Assembly: GCF_020991365.1 (NCBI RefSeq)
Contig: NZ_JAJLRA010000007.1
Coordinates: forward strand, 1-64,000
Direction: 5' to 3'
Length of the DNA stretch: 64,000 nucleotides
Origin: Streptacidiphilus sp. ASG 303
GTDB lineage: Bacteria > Actinomycetota > Actinomycetes > Streptomycetales > Streptomycetaceae
In this document: positions 1 to 8,518 of the stretch, in pieces
Layout: each line of letters starts with the position of its first letter
Position numbering within the stretch: the stretch's first letter is position 1
Position numbers and translations under genes: made by a program
The notes under the pieces: model-generated
What the model was told of the DNA's origin: nothing
The model's database searches: none
The model's input: the letters and a program-made list of their open reading frames with translations, nothing else

Positions 1-1
1 C

Positions 2-1537
2 CCGGTGGTCGCGGTGATCGGCGACGGCGCGCTGACCGGCGGCATGGCCTGGGAGGCGCTGAACAACATCGCCGACGCCGAGGACCGGCCCGTGGTCATC
101 GTCGTCAACGACAACGAGCGCTCCTACTCGCCCACCATCGGCGGCCTCGCCAACCACCTCGCCACCCTGCGCACCACCCGGGGCTACGAGCGGTTCCTCT
201 CCTGGGGCAAGGACGCCCTCCAGCGCACCCCCGTCGTGGGCCAGCCGATCTTCGAGACCCTGCACGGCGCCAAGAAGGGCCTGAAGGACTTCATCGCCCC
301 GCAGGGCATGTTCGAGGACCTGGGCCTGAAGTACATCGGCCCGATCGACGGCCACGACATCGGCGCCCTGGAGTCCGCCCTGAAGCGGGCCCGCAACTTC
401 GGCGGCCCGGTCATCGTGCACTGCCTGACCCAGAAGGGCCGCGGCTACCGGCCCGCCGAGCAGCACGACGAGGACCGCTTCCACGCCGTCAACGTCATCC
501 ACCCCGACACCGGCCTGCCGGTGAAGACCGCCGGCAGGGACTGGACGTCGGTCTTCGGCGAGGAGATGGTGGCGCTGGGCCGGGAGCGGCGGGACGTGGT
601 GGCGATCACCGCGGCGATGCTGCACCCGGTGGGCCTGGCGCCGTTCGCGCGGGAGTTCCCCGAGCGGGTCTACGACGTGGGGATCGCCGAGCAGCACGCG
701 GCGGTCTCGGCGGCGGGCCTGGCCACCGGGGGCCTGCACCCGGTCGTCGCGGTGTACGCGACGTTCCTCAACCGGGCCTTCGACCAGGTCCTGATGGACG
801 TGGCCCTGCACCGCCTGGGCGTGACGTTCGTACTGGACCGGGCCGGGGTCACCGGCACCGACGGGGCCAGCCACAACGGCATGTGGGACATGTCGATCCT
901 CCAGGTCGTCCCCGGGCTGCGGCTGGCCGCGCCCCGCGACGCCGACCAGCTCCGCGCCCAGCTCCGCGAGGCCGTCGACGTCGACGACGCCCCCACCGTC
1001 GTCCGCTACTCCAAGGGCACGGTCGGCGCCCCCGTCCCCTCCCTCGGCCGGATCGGCGGCATGGACGTGCTGCGCGGCAGCGCCGAGCCCGTTGCGGAGG
1101 CCGCGGGCGCCGCGTTCGGGGGCGACGCCCCCCGCGCCCGGCGCGCCGACGTGCTGCTCGTCTCGGTCGGCGCCATGGCCGCCACCTGCCTGGAGACCGC
1201 GGACCTGCTCGCCGCCCAGGGCATCACCGCCACCGTGGTCGACCCCCGCTGGGTCAAGCCCGTCGACCCCGCGCTGCCCGCCCTCGCCGCCGAGCACCGC
1301 GTCGTGGTCACCGTCGAGGACAACGGCCGCGCCGGCGGCGTCGGCTCCGCCGTCGCCCAGGCGCTGCGCGACGCCGACGTGGACGTGCCGCTCCGCGACT
1401 TCGGCATCCCGCAGGAGTTCCTCGACCACGCCTCCCGCGACCAGATCCTCGCCGAGATCGGCCTCAACGCCCCGGACATCGCCCGCCAGGTGACCGCCCT
1501 GGTGGCCAGGCTCGACGCGGAGCCCGTCGACGCCTGA
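2..1537 (+). CDS. dxs: 1-deoxy-D-xylulose-5-phosphate synthase, 5'-truncated by window edge
   Basis: Makes 1-deoxy-D-xylulose 5-phosphate from pyruvate and glyceraldehyde 3-phosphate, using thiamine diphosphate; it is the first step of the MEP isoprenoid pathway. The reading frame is open at the left edge, so the N-terminus (roughly the first 130 residues of a family of about 640) lies outside. Visible features are the ThDP/Mg motif GDGALTGG at the very start, followed by EALNN, the central transketolase motif [24 protein letters not shown], and a C-terminal transketolase domain. Two perfect hairpins follow the stop. Streptomycetes often have a second dxs, so this copy cannot be ranked from the window alone. 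Confidence 0.96.
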   Translation, partial: PVVAVIGDGALTGGMAWEALNNIADAEDRPVVIVVNDNERSYSPTIGGLANHLATLRTTRGYERFLSWGKDALQRTPVVGQPIFETLHGAKKGLKDFIAPQGMFEDLGLKYIGPIDGHDIGALESALKRARNFGGPVIVHCLTQKGRGYRPAEQHDEDRFHAVNVIHPDTGLPVKTAGRDWTSVFGEEMVALGRERRDVVAITAAMLHPVGLAPFAREFPERVYDVGIAEQHAAVSAAGLATGGLHPVVAVYATFLNRAFDQVLMDVALHRLGVTFVLDRAGVTGTDGASHNGMWDMSILQVVPGLRLAAPRDADQLRAQLREAVDVDDAPTVVRYSKGTVGAPVPSLGRIGGMDVLRGSAEPVAEAAGAAFGGDAPRARRADVLLVSVGAMAATCLETADLLAAQGITATVVDPRWVKPVDPALPALAAEHRVVVTVEDNGRAGGVGSAVAQALRDADVDVPLRDFGIPQEFLDHASRDQILAEIGLNAPDIARQVTALVARLDAEPVDA

Positions 1538-1538
1538 G

Positions 1539-1573
1539 CCCGGCGGCGGCCGGCCCGTCCGGCCGCCGCCGGG
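1539..1573 (+). terminator. hairpin terminator after dxs
   Basis: Perfect 15-bp inverted repeat (1539-1553 and 1559-1573) with a 5-nt loop, starting directly after the dxs stop. There is no U-tract, as is usual for actinobacterial terminators. Confidence 0.75.
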
Positions 1574-1580
1574 ACCGCCC

Positions 1581-1615
1581 GCGGGGGCCGGGAGCACACC
1601 GCTCCCGGCCCCCGC
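1581..1615 (+). terminator. second tandem hairpin after dxs
   Basis: A second perfect 15-bp inverted repeat (1581-1595 and 1601-1615) with loop ACACC, 7 nt after the first. Tandem strong hairpins insulate dxs from the permease downstream. Confidence 0.7.
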
Positions 1616-1706
1616 GGCGCGCCGGGGGTGAACAGCCGCCCTTCCCGCCATGGAACCGCCCGTTCCGGGTATCCGCTGGAGGCGGACTTTCCCCGGGAGG
1701 CGTTCC

Positions 1707-3284
1707 ATGGCCACAGCGTCCAGTCCATCCGGCGGCACGGGAGGCGGGACCGCCCCGCCCGGCGGCCTGCTGCGCACCAAGCCCGTCGAGCAGTCCATCG
1801 CCGACACCGAGGAGCCGGAGCACGCCCTCCGCAAGTCGCTGTCGGCCCTGGACCTGGTCGTCTTCGGCGTCGGCGTGGTCATCGGCACCGGCATCTTCGT
1901 CCTCACCGGCACCGCCGCCAGGGACTACGCCGGCCCCGCCGTGGCGCTCTCCTTCGCCGGGGCCGGCATCGTCTGCGCCCTGGCCGCCCTCTGCTACGCC
2001 GAGTTCGCCTCGACCGTCCCGGTCGCGGGCTCCGCGTACACGTTCTCCTACGCCTCCATCGGCGAGTTCCCCGCCTGGATCATCGGCTGGGACCTCGTCC
2101 TGGAGCTGGCCCTGGGCGCCGCCGTGGTCGCGGTCGGCTGGTCCGGCTACGTGCAGTCGCTGCTCAGCAGCGCCGGCGTCACCCTCCCCGCGGCGATCGC
2201 CGGCGGCGGCTCCGGCGGCTCGTGGGGCTTCAACCTGCCCGCCTCCCTGCTGGTGCTGCTCCTCACGGCCGTCCTGGTGGCCGGGATGAAGCTCTCCGCC
2301 CGGGTCACCTCGGTCATCGTCGGCATCAAGGTCACCGTGGTGCTGCTGGTGATCATCGCCGGCGCGTTCTTCGTCAAGGGGGCGAACTTCCACCCCTTCC
2401 TCCCGCCGTCGCAGCACAACGGCGGCGCGTCCGGCGGGGCGACCCCGCTGGTGCAGGCGCTCTTCGGCTTCACGCCCTCCACCTTCGGCGTGATGGGCGT
2501 CTTCAGCGCCGCGGCCGTGGTCTTCTTCGCGTACATCGGCTTCGACATCGTCGCCACGGCCGCCGAGGAGACCCGCAACCCGCAGCGCGACCTGCCGCGC
2601 GGCATCCTCGGCTCGCTCGCCATCTGCACCCTGCTCTACATGCTGGTCTCCGTCGTGGTCACCGGCATGCAGAAGTACACCGAGCTCTCCACCGACGCCC
2701 CGCTCGCCGACGCCTTCAAGGCCGTGGACCAGCCCGTCTTCGCCGACCTGATCAGCGTCGGCGCGGTCGCCGGCCTCACCTCGGTCACCATGATCCTGCT
2801 GCTCGGCCAGAGCCGGGTCTTCTTCGCCATGAGCCGCGACGGGCTGCTGCCCCGGACCTTCGCCGAGGTCCACCCGCGGTTCGGCACCCCCTGGAAGAGC
2901 ACCCTGCTCCTCGGCCTGGTGGTCGCCGCGGTGGCCGGCGTCATCCCGCTCAAGGAGCTCTCGGAGCTGGTGAACATCGGCACCCTTTTCGCCTTCGTCA
3001 TCGTCTCCGTCGGCGTGGTCGTCCTGCGCCGCACCCGGCCCGACCTGCCCCGGGCCTTCCGCACTCCGGCCGTGCCGCTGGTGCCCGTCCTCGCGGTCCT
3101 CAGCTGCGTCTGGCTCATGGTCAACCTGCCGGTCGCGACCTGGTGGCGGTTCGGCATCTGGATGGTGCTCGGGCTCGTCGTCTACTTCGCCTACGGCCGC
3201 TCCCACAGCCGCCTCGGCCGTACCGAGGGGCCGCCCCGCGGAGCCGCCGGGGCCACGCCCGGCGCCGGCCGCAGCGGGACGTGA
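1707..3284 (+). CDS. APC-family amino-acid permease (cationic amino-acid transporter type)
   Basis: Membrane transporter of 525 residues, with about 12 hydrophobic segments. The N-terminus carries the conserved RKSLSALDLVVFGVGVVIG stretch followed by GTGIFVLTG, typical of the first helix of YfnA/CAT-like APC permeases, then AEFASTVPVAGSAYTFSY. The start is ATG 1707, preceded by GGGAGG at 1695-1700; an upstream in-frame ATG at 1650 lacks a ribosome-binding site. It stands alone between the dxs terminators and the glycosyltransferase. The substrate cannot be told from sequence; amino acids or polyamines are likely. Confidence 0.88.
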   Translation: MATASSPSGGTGGGTAPPGGLLRTKPVEQSIADTEEPEHALRKSLSALDLVVFGVGVVIGTGIFVLTGTAARDYAGPAVALSFAGAGIVCALAALCYAEFASTVPVAGSAYTFSYASIGEFPAWIIGWDLVLELALGAAVVAVGWSGYVQSLLSSAGVTLPAAIAGGGSGGSWGFNLPASLLVLLLTAVLVAGMKLSARVTSVIVGIKVTVVLLVIIAGAFFVKGANFHPFLPPSQHNGGASGGATPLVQALFGFTPSTFGVMGVFSAAAVVFFAYIGFDIVATAAEETRNPQRDLPRGILGSLAICTLLYMLVSVVVTGMQKYTELSTDAPLADAFKAVDQPVFADLISVGAVAGLTSVTMILLLGQSRVFFAMSRDGLLPRTFAEVHPRFGTPWKSTLLLGLVVAAVAGVIPLKELSELVNIGTLFAFVIVSVGVVVLRRTRPDLPRAFRTPAVPLVPVLAVLSCVWLMVNLPVATWWRFGIWMVLGLVVYFAYGRSHSRLGRTEGPPRGAAGATPGAGRSGT

Positions 3285-3339
3285 CGCACGCCGCACCCCC
3301 GCCCCGGAGCCCGGCACCCGTGGTGCCGGGCTCCGCGGG

Positions 3340-3345
3340 TAGGTT
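3340..3345 (+). promoter_or_regulatory. -10 element (TAGGTT) of a probable leaderless promoter
   Basis: TAGGTT lies 7 nt before the GTG at 3353, so transcription would begin at or very near the start codon. No convincing -35 element or Shine-Dalgarno sequence is seen. Confidence 0.45.
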
Positions 3346-3352
3346 GTCCTCC

Positions 3353-4882
3353 GTGCCCAGGGACCCGATCAGCCGACCGCTCGCCGCGCTCGCCGCACGC
3401 CTGCCGCAGCGCCTGCGCACCGGCTACTGGACCCGGCTCGTCCCGGCCCTCGCCGCCCTCGCCGCGCTGACCCACGCCCCCTCGTTCGTCCGCCCGGTGT
3501 GGAGCCCCGACGAGGGCTACCTCGCCACCCAGGCCCGCATGCTCGCCGACGGCGGGGTGCTCTACGACACGGTGGTGGACCGCAAGCCGCCGCTGCTGCC
3601 CTGGCTGTACGAGGCCGCCTTCTGGGTCTTCGGCTCGCTCTCCCTGTGGCCGCTGCGGGTCCTGGCCATCGTCGCGCACCTGGCCACCGCGCTGCTGCTC
3701 GCCTCCGTCGCCCGCGGCCGCTGGGGCGACCGGGCCGGGGCCGCCGCCGGGGCCCTGTACCTCCTGGTCTCCATCGGGCTCTCCCCGGAGGACACCCAGG
3801 CGGCGACCTTCGAGGTCTTCATGCTGCCGGCCATGGTCGCGGCCTTCCGCTACGCGGAGCGCCGCCGCTGGCTGGCGGCGGGCGTCGCCACCGCCGTCTG
3901 CGCCCTGACCAAGCAGACCGGCGGCGCCGTCCTGCTGCCCGTGCTGTGGATGCTCCTCCAGGACGCCCGCCACCGCGGGGTGCGCCGGCCCGCCGCCCTC
4001 GGCAGGGTCCTGGCCGGCTTCGCCATCCCGGTGGCGCTGGTGGCCGTGATCCTCACCAAGCCCGGGGGCTTCCTGTTCTGGGTGGTCACCGGCAGCGGCG
4101 ACTACGCCTCGTTCGACGGCTCGGTGCTGCTGATGGCCGGCCGGGCCCTCGGCAACGCCGCCATCCTCGCCGCCGCCTTCCTCGGCCTCGCCGTCCCGCT
4201 GCTGCGGCGGCGCCGGGCGCTGCGGCGGGCGGCCCCCGGGGCGTCCGCGCCGCCGCGGCGCGGGGCCGCCGGCGGCTCGGTCTCCGACCTGTGGGTGTTC
4301 CTGGCCTCCGCCGTGGTCGCGGTCTGCACCGGCTTCCACTTCTTCGGCCACTACTACCTGCAGCTGATGCCCCCGCTGGTCCTCCTCGGGGTCGGCGCCG
4401 CCTCCGCGTCCGCCGTGCGCTGGCGGCCGGTCCTCGTGTACAGCGCGGTCGCCGCGACCGCCTTCTGGGGCCTCGCCCTGGCCTGGCCGGGCCACCGCCT
4501 GGACCGGTCGGCCAAGGTCGCCACGGCCGTCGCCGAGCAGACCGGGCCCGGGGACACCATGCTGGTCTGGGGCATGCACCCGGAGATGTACTGGCTCGCC
4601 GACCGCCGCCCCGCCACCCGCTACCTCACGGCGGGCTTCCTCACCAACTACAGCGGCGGCAAGGGCGACCGCCAGGTCGGCGAGGCCTACAGCGTGCAGG
4701 ACGCGTGGAAGACCTTCGACCGGGAGCTCAGCCGCAACCTGCCGGAGATCGTGGTCGACGACTCCGGCACCTCGCCCTACTCCCCGGTCCGCATCCCCCG
4801 GATCGAACGCCTGCTGGACGCCCACTACCAGATGGTCGGCCTGACCGGCGACACGGTGATCTACCGCCTCGTGCGCCGCTGA
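3353..4882 (+). CDS. GT-C membrane glycosyltransferase (PMT/ArnT, GT39-like)
   Basis: Integral membrane protein of 509 residues. The first extracytoplasmic loop carries the acidic motif WSPDEGYLATQARML, followed by DTVVDRKPPLLPWLY, which is typical of polyprenyl-phosphate-sugar-dependent glycosyltransferases of the GT39/ArnT kind. Multiple hydrophobic helices follow, then a soluble C-terminal region (WGMHPEMYWLADRRP). It probably transfers a sugar from a lipid-phosphate donor to an acceptor outside the membrane; donor and acceptor are unknown. GTG 3353 was chosen because the homologous region begins just after it and a -10 element sits 7 nt upstream. It converges with the phosphatase gene, with only 18 bp between them. 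Confidence 0.8.
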   Translation: MPRDPISRPLAALAARLPQRLRTGYWTRLVPALAALAALTHAPSFVRPVWSPDEGYLATQARMLADGGVLYDTVVDRKPPLLPWLYEAAFWVFGSLSLWPLRVLAIVAHLATALLLASVARGRWGDRAGAAAGALYLLVSIGLSPEDTQAATFEVFMLPAMVAAFRYAERRRWLAAGVATAVCALTKQTGGAVLLPVLWMLLQDARHRGVRRPAALGRVLAGFAIPVALVAVILTKPGGFLFWVVTGSGDYASFDGSVLLMAGRALGNAAILAAAFLGLAVPLLRRRRALRRAAPGASAPPRRGAAGGSVSDLWVFLASAVVAVCTGFHFFGHYYLQLMPPLVLLGVGAASASAVRWRPVLVYSAVAATAFWGLALAWPGHRLDRSAKVATAVAEQTGPGDTMLVWGMHPEMYWLADRRPATRYLTAGFLTNYSGGKGDRQVGEAYSVQDAWKTFDRELSRNLPEIVVDDSGTSPYSPVRIPRIERLLDAHYQMVGLTGDTVIYRLVRR

Positions 4883-4900
4883 GCCCACCCCGCCGGGCCC

Positions 4901-7438
4901 TCACCCGCCTGCCGGGGGCCGGCCGGTGAGCAGCAGCGCGATGTCGTCCAGCCGGTCCGGGGACTGCCGCGCCTCCCGGACCAGCCGCTCGGCCACGTCG
5001 GCCAGCGAGGGCGCCCTGGTGTGCGCCAGCGCCGAGCGCAGCCGGTCGATGCCCTGGCCGACGTCCGCGCCCGGCTGCTCCACCAGGCCGTCCGTGTACA
5101 GGGCCAGCACCGACCCCGGCGGCAGCAGCAGCTCCGCCACCGGGTAGCGGGCCTCCGGGTCGACCCCCAGCAGCACGCCGCCCGGGACGTCCAGCACCTC
5201 CGTGCGCCCGTCCGCGTGCCGCAGTAGCGGCGGCAGGTGCCCCGCCCGCACCGCCTGCGCCCTGCCGGTCGCCGGGTCCAGCTGGACGTAGCAGCAGGTG
5301 GCGAAGAGGCCGGCGTCCAGGTCGGCGAGGAGCCGGTTGGTGCAGGCCATCACCCCGTCCGGGGACTGGCCGCCGGTCGCGAAGGCCCGCACCGCGCTGC
5401 GCAGCTGCCCCATGACCGCCGCCGCGGCGACGCTGTGCCCCTCCACGTCGCCGATCACCACCGCGACCCCGTGCGCGGTCTCCACCACGTCGTACCAGTC
5501 GCCGCCGATGTCCATGCCCTGGGTGCCCGGCAGGTAGCACCCGGCGGTCTCCACCCCCGCCACGGCCGGCAGCCGGTGCGGCAGGAGGGCCTCCTGCAGT
5601 CCGCGGGCCACCGCCGACTCCGCGTCGTACAGCCGGGCCCGCTCCAGCGCCTGGGCGATCAGCCCGCCCAGGGCGGTGAGCACGCTGCGCTCCTCGGCGG
5701 TGAAGGTGCGCGGGCGGTCGAAGCCGAGGATGCACGAGCCGACCGGCCGGCCCGACGCGATGAGCGGCAGGAACGCCCAGGAGCGCATCAGGTCCACCGG
5801 GATGCCCGGGTAGGCGGAGGTCAGGTGCCGCTCGGACTCGAAGAAGATCGGGCTGCCGGACGTCAGCGCCTGCACGCCCGGCAGCCGGGCGTGCAGCGAC
5901 ACCCCCTCGAACGGTTCGAGGAACCCCTCCGGGTAGCCCCGCTGCCAGGCGAGGTGCATGTGCCGGTCGCGCACCGTGTACAGGGCCAGCTCCTGGCCCG
6001 CGAAGGCGGGCAGCAGCTGGTCGGTGACGACCTCGCAGACCTGGCGCACCGTCACGGCCTCGGTCAGCGCGCTGGCCATCTGCAGCACCCGGTACAGCGC
6101 CCCGGGGCGGGCGACGGCGGCGGGCGGCCCCCCGGCGGCGGGCCCCTCCTCCGCAGGCCCGGCCGGCCCGCCGGGACCCCGGTGCTCCCCGGGGCCGCCC
6201 CGCCCGCCGCGCCCGGCGCGGTCCGGGCGCCCCCCGGCGTCCCCGTGCTCCCCGGGAGGCGGCTCCACCGGCACCACGCGGCCCGTCAGGCCGTGCACGT
6301 CCGGGTAGAGCGTGAACGCCAGCCAGTGGCCCTCCGCGCGCCGCACCAGGAACGACGTCGGCTCCTGGGAGAGCATCGCCGCCCGGTACCGGTCCTCGTA
6401 CGAGGGGTCGGAGAGCCACGGCAGGACGTCCCACGGGTGGCAGCCCACCAGCCCGGACCGGTCCGCCCCCAGCAGGGCCTCCGCGCGGTGGTTGGCGTAG
6501 GTCAGCCGCCCGTCCTGGTCGAGCGAGAAGAGGCCGTCGGGCAGCCGCTCCGCCGCCTCGGCGGCCGTGACGCCGCTCCCCAGGTCCACGAGCGCGCCGA
6601 CCATGTACCGGCCCGGTCCCGGCCCGCCGGACTCCGGACCGGCCGGCCGTGCCCGCAGCTCCACCAGGCAGGGCCGGTCCTGCGGCCCCAGCACCCGCAG
6701 CCGGTGCACGGACACCGCTCCGCTCTCCACGGCCTCCCGGGCGGCGGCCCGCAGCGCGTAGAGGTCCTCGGGCACCACCCGGGCGGCGAGCGCCGCCACC
6801 GTCCCCCCGAACGACGCCCGGTCCTGCCCGAGGATGGCGCAGCACTCGTCGTCCGCGGCGAACACGCCCGTCTCCGGGTACCAGTCGAACTGGCCCACCC
6901 GCGCGGGGCGGGCGGCCGTGACGGGCAGCTGCACCGAGATCGGCTCGGCCTCCCAGCGGACGGACACCCCCTGCTCCCGCAGCCCGGCCAGGGCCGTGCC
7001 CAGCCGGTTCGCCGCGCCGCGCACCCGGCGGCGCGCGGGGCTCGCCAGTACCCGGCGCGGCACCGCCGCCCGCAGCACCACCAGGACGCCCACGGTCTCC
7101 CCGTCCGCCGTCACCGGCGTGTAGACCGAGGCGAACGGGTACGGGAGCGCGATCGCCAGCTGGGGGAAGCGGCGCATCGTCTCGTCCGCGTCGTCCAGGT
7201 GGATGCTGCGCCCCGAGCGGTAGGCCTCCGCGACGGGGAAGGGGCCCGCCACCGGTACCCGCCAGGTGGCCCGCAGCAGCGAGCGCGGCACCCCGGCGAC
7301 GGCGGCCAGCACCAGCGAGCGCCCGCTGCGGGAGGACAGGTACACGCCGCCGCCGTAGCCGCCGGCGGCGGCGACGGCCCTGACGGTGCCCTCCGCCAGC
7401 ACCCGCTCGAACTCGGCGGTGCGCGGCACGCCGCTCAC
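4901..7438 (-). CDS. PP2C/SpoIIE-type serine phosphatase with GAF and PAS sensor domains
   Basis: A protein phosphatase of 845 residues, probably cytosolic. Predicted order: GAF (about 10-150), PAS (about 175-260, around YPETGVFAADDECCAILG), a second PAS (about 300-390, LFSLDQDGRLTYANHRAEAL), a Pro/Gly-rich linker, a second GAF (about 455-610), and a C-terminal PP2C/SpoIIE domain with GGDWYD, GDVEGH, YTDGL and DDIALLL metal-site motifs. Such proteins usually dephosphorylate anti-anti-sigma factors, but no sigma-factor partner lies nearby. The start is uncertain: GTG 7438 is the earliest start codon in frame, has no clear Shine-Dalgarno sequence, and abuts a tandem-repeat tract. Confidence 0.88.
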   Translation of the reverse strand: MSGVPRTAEFERVLAEGTVRAVAAAGGYGGGVYLSSRSGRSLVLAAVAGVPRSLLRATWRVPVAGPFPVAEAYRSGRSIHLDDADETMRRFPQLAIALPYPFASVYTPVTADGETVGVLVVLRAAVPRRVLASPARRRVRGAANRLGTALAGLREQGVSVRWEAEPISVQLPVTAARPARVGQFDWYPETGVFAADDECCAILGQDRASFGGTVAALAARVVPEDLYALRAAAREAVESGAVSVHRLRVLGPQDRPCLVELRARPAGPESGGPGPGRYMVGALVDLGSGVTAAEAAERLPDGLFSLDQDGRLTYANHRAEALLGADRSGLVGCHPWDVLPWLSDPSYEDRYRAAMLSQEPTSFLVRRAEGHWLAFTLYPDVHGLTGRVVPVEPPPGEHGDAGGRPDRAGRGGRGGPGEHRGPGGPAGPAEEGPAAGGPPAAVARPGALYRVLQMASALTEAVTVRQVCEVVTDQLLPAFAGQELALYTVRDRHMHLAWQRGYPEGFLEPFEGVSLHARLPGVQALTSGSPIFFESERHLTSAYPGIPVDLMRSWAFLPLIASGRPVGSCILGFDRPRTFTAEERSVLTALGGLIAQALERARLYDAESAVARGLQEALLPHRLPAVAGVETAGCYLPGTQGMDIGGDWYDVVETAHGVAVVIGDVEGHSVAAAAVMGQLRSAVRAFATGGQSPDGVMACTNRLLADLDAGLFATCCYVQLDPATGRAQAVRAGHLPPLLRHADGRTEVLDVPGGVLLGVDPEARYPVAELLLPPGSVLALYTDGLVEQPGADVGQGIDRLRSALAHTRAPSLADVAERLVREARQSPDRLDDIALLLTGRPPAGG

Positions 7439-7440
7439 CC

Positions 7441-7512
7441 GGCCACCCCCGGCGCCCGCCGCCCGGCCACCCCCGGCGCCCGCCGCCCGGCCACCCCCGG
7501 CGCCCGCCGCCC
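7441..7512. repeat. three perfect copies of a 24-bp tandem repeat
   Basis: Units at 7441-7464, 7465-7488 and 7489-7512 are identical. The tract lies directly upstream of the phosphatase GTG. The rest of the 352-bp gap (7439-7790) is very GC-rich and shows no convincing gene or promoter. Confidence 0.9.
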
Positions 7513-7790
7513 GGCCGTCGCCGGCCGGCCCCGCGCAGGGCGGCCCGGCGCCGCCGGGTCCGGACCCGTCCGGCCCCGCCGTGCGCGGCCGGACGGGTGC
7601 CCGGCCGTGCTGCAGCGACCGCGCCGCCCGGGCCCGCCGACCGGCCCGCCCGTCCCGCCGTCCGCGTCCACCGCGTCACCGCCCGGGTCCGGTGCCTGCA
7701 CGCACCACCGCCAGTACCTCCAACCTGGTACGGCCCGTACGCCCCGGCAACCCGGACCGCCCCCGCGCCCGGATCCGCGCCCCGGCGCGC

Positions 7791-8234
7791 TCACCGGGGC
7801 CGCACCGCGCGCGGGCCGACCACCTCGGCGCCGAGCGCCGCCACCCGGGCCCGCAGCCCCCGGTCGGCGGTCGCCACCAGGCAGCGGCGCGGCGCCGCCC
7901 CGTCCCCGGCCCGTCCGGCGGCCACCAGCTCCACCACCAGGTCGTCCCCGCTGCCCGCCGCGGAGGCCACCCGCACCCCGGGGACCTCCGCCACCCCCCG
8001 GGCGGCCCCCTCGACCACCAGCACCACCTCCAGCGCGACGCCGCAGGCCCACCCCGGCGCACCGCTGCCCTCCGGCAGCCCGTGCGCCGCCACCCCGGCC
8101 AGCGCGTCGCGCAGCCGCTCGGCCGCCCCGCGCCGGTCCCGCCACCAGCCGTCGGGCACCGACCCGACGACGTTGGCGCCGTCGACCACGAGGACGGGGC
8201 GCGGCTCCCGCGGCGGCCCCTCCGGCTCTCCCAT
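7791..8234 (-). CDS. NYN/PIN-like domain protein
   Basis: A 147-residue protein. It opens with VLVVDGANVVGSVPDGWWRDR, in which the acidic DGANV motif marks the first strand of the NYN (PIN-like) nuclease fold; a second acidic cluster is at GDDLVVELV and a third at VATADRGLR. These would make up the metal site of a small RNase. Homologues in streptomycetes are often labelled NTP pyrophosphohydrolase, which the sequence does not support. ATG 8234 follows a GGAAGGGTGG stretch. It is followed on the minus strand by the phosphatase about 350 bp away. Its RNA substrate is unknown. Confidence 0.7.
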   Translation of the reverse strand: MGEPEGPPREPRPVLVVDGANVVGSVPDGWWRDRRGAAERLRDALAGVAAHGLPEGSGAPGWACGVALEVVLVVEGAARGVAEVPGVRVASAAGSGDDLVVELVAAGRAGDGAAPRRCLVATADRGLRARVAALGAEVVGPRAVRPR

Positions 8235-8441
8235 TCCGCCACCCTTCCCCGCGCCGCCCGCCACCGCACCTGCCGGGCCGGCCGTGCGGGCCCCCGGCGC
8301 CCCGGGCCGCCGCCCGTCCCGCCCGGCGCCCCTTGATCGGAGCAGTATGCCGCTCCGGGGGCCCGTGCGGAACGCAACGGCGCCACGGGCGGGACCGGCC
8401 CCGCCCGCCGGGTCCCGCGGGCGGGCGCCGGTCCCGTGACG

Positions 8442-8484
8442 CGCCGGTGCCCGGCACACCGCGGGGGTGTGCCGGGCACCGGCG
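8442..8484 (-). terminator. strong hairpin terminator of the fadA-fadB pair
   Basis: Perfect 18-bp inverted repeat (8442-8459 and 8467-8484) with a 7-nt loop, 34 bp past the fadB stop on the minus strand. Confidence 0.85.
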
Positions 8485-8518
8485 TCGCTGTGCGGGACTC
8501 CGCCCGCGGGGTCCGGCG

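Noticed and set aside
1650-1706. Upstream ATG (1650) as start of the amino-acid permease
   Set aside because: No ribosome site, and the segment is Arg/Pro-rich; ATG 1707 has GGGAGG at 1695-1700.
7441-7512. Three equal repeats considered as a CRISPR array
   Set aside because: The units are directly adjacent without spacers and no cas genes are present.
7791-8234. NTP pyrophosphohydrolase label
   Set aside because: No MazG or Nudix motif; the DGANV start and acidic clusters fit an NYN/PIN fold.
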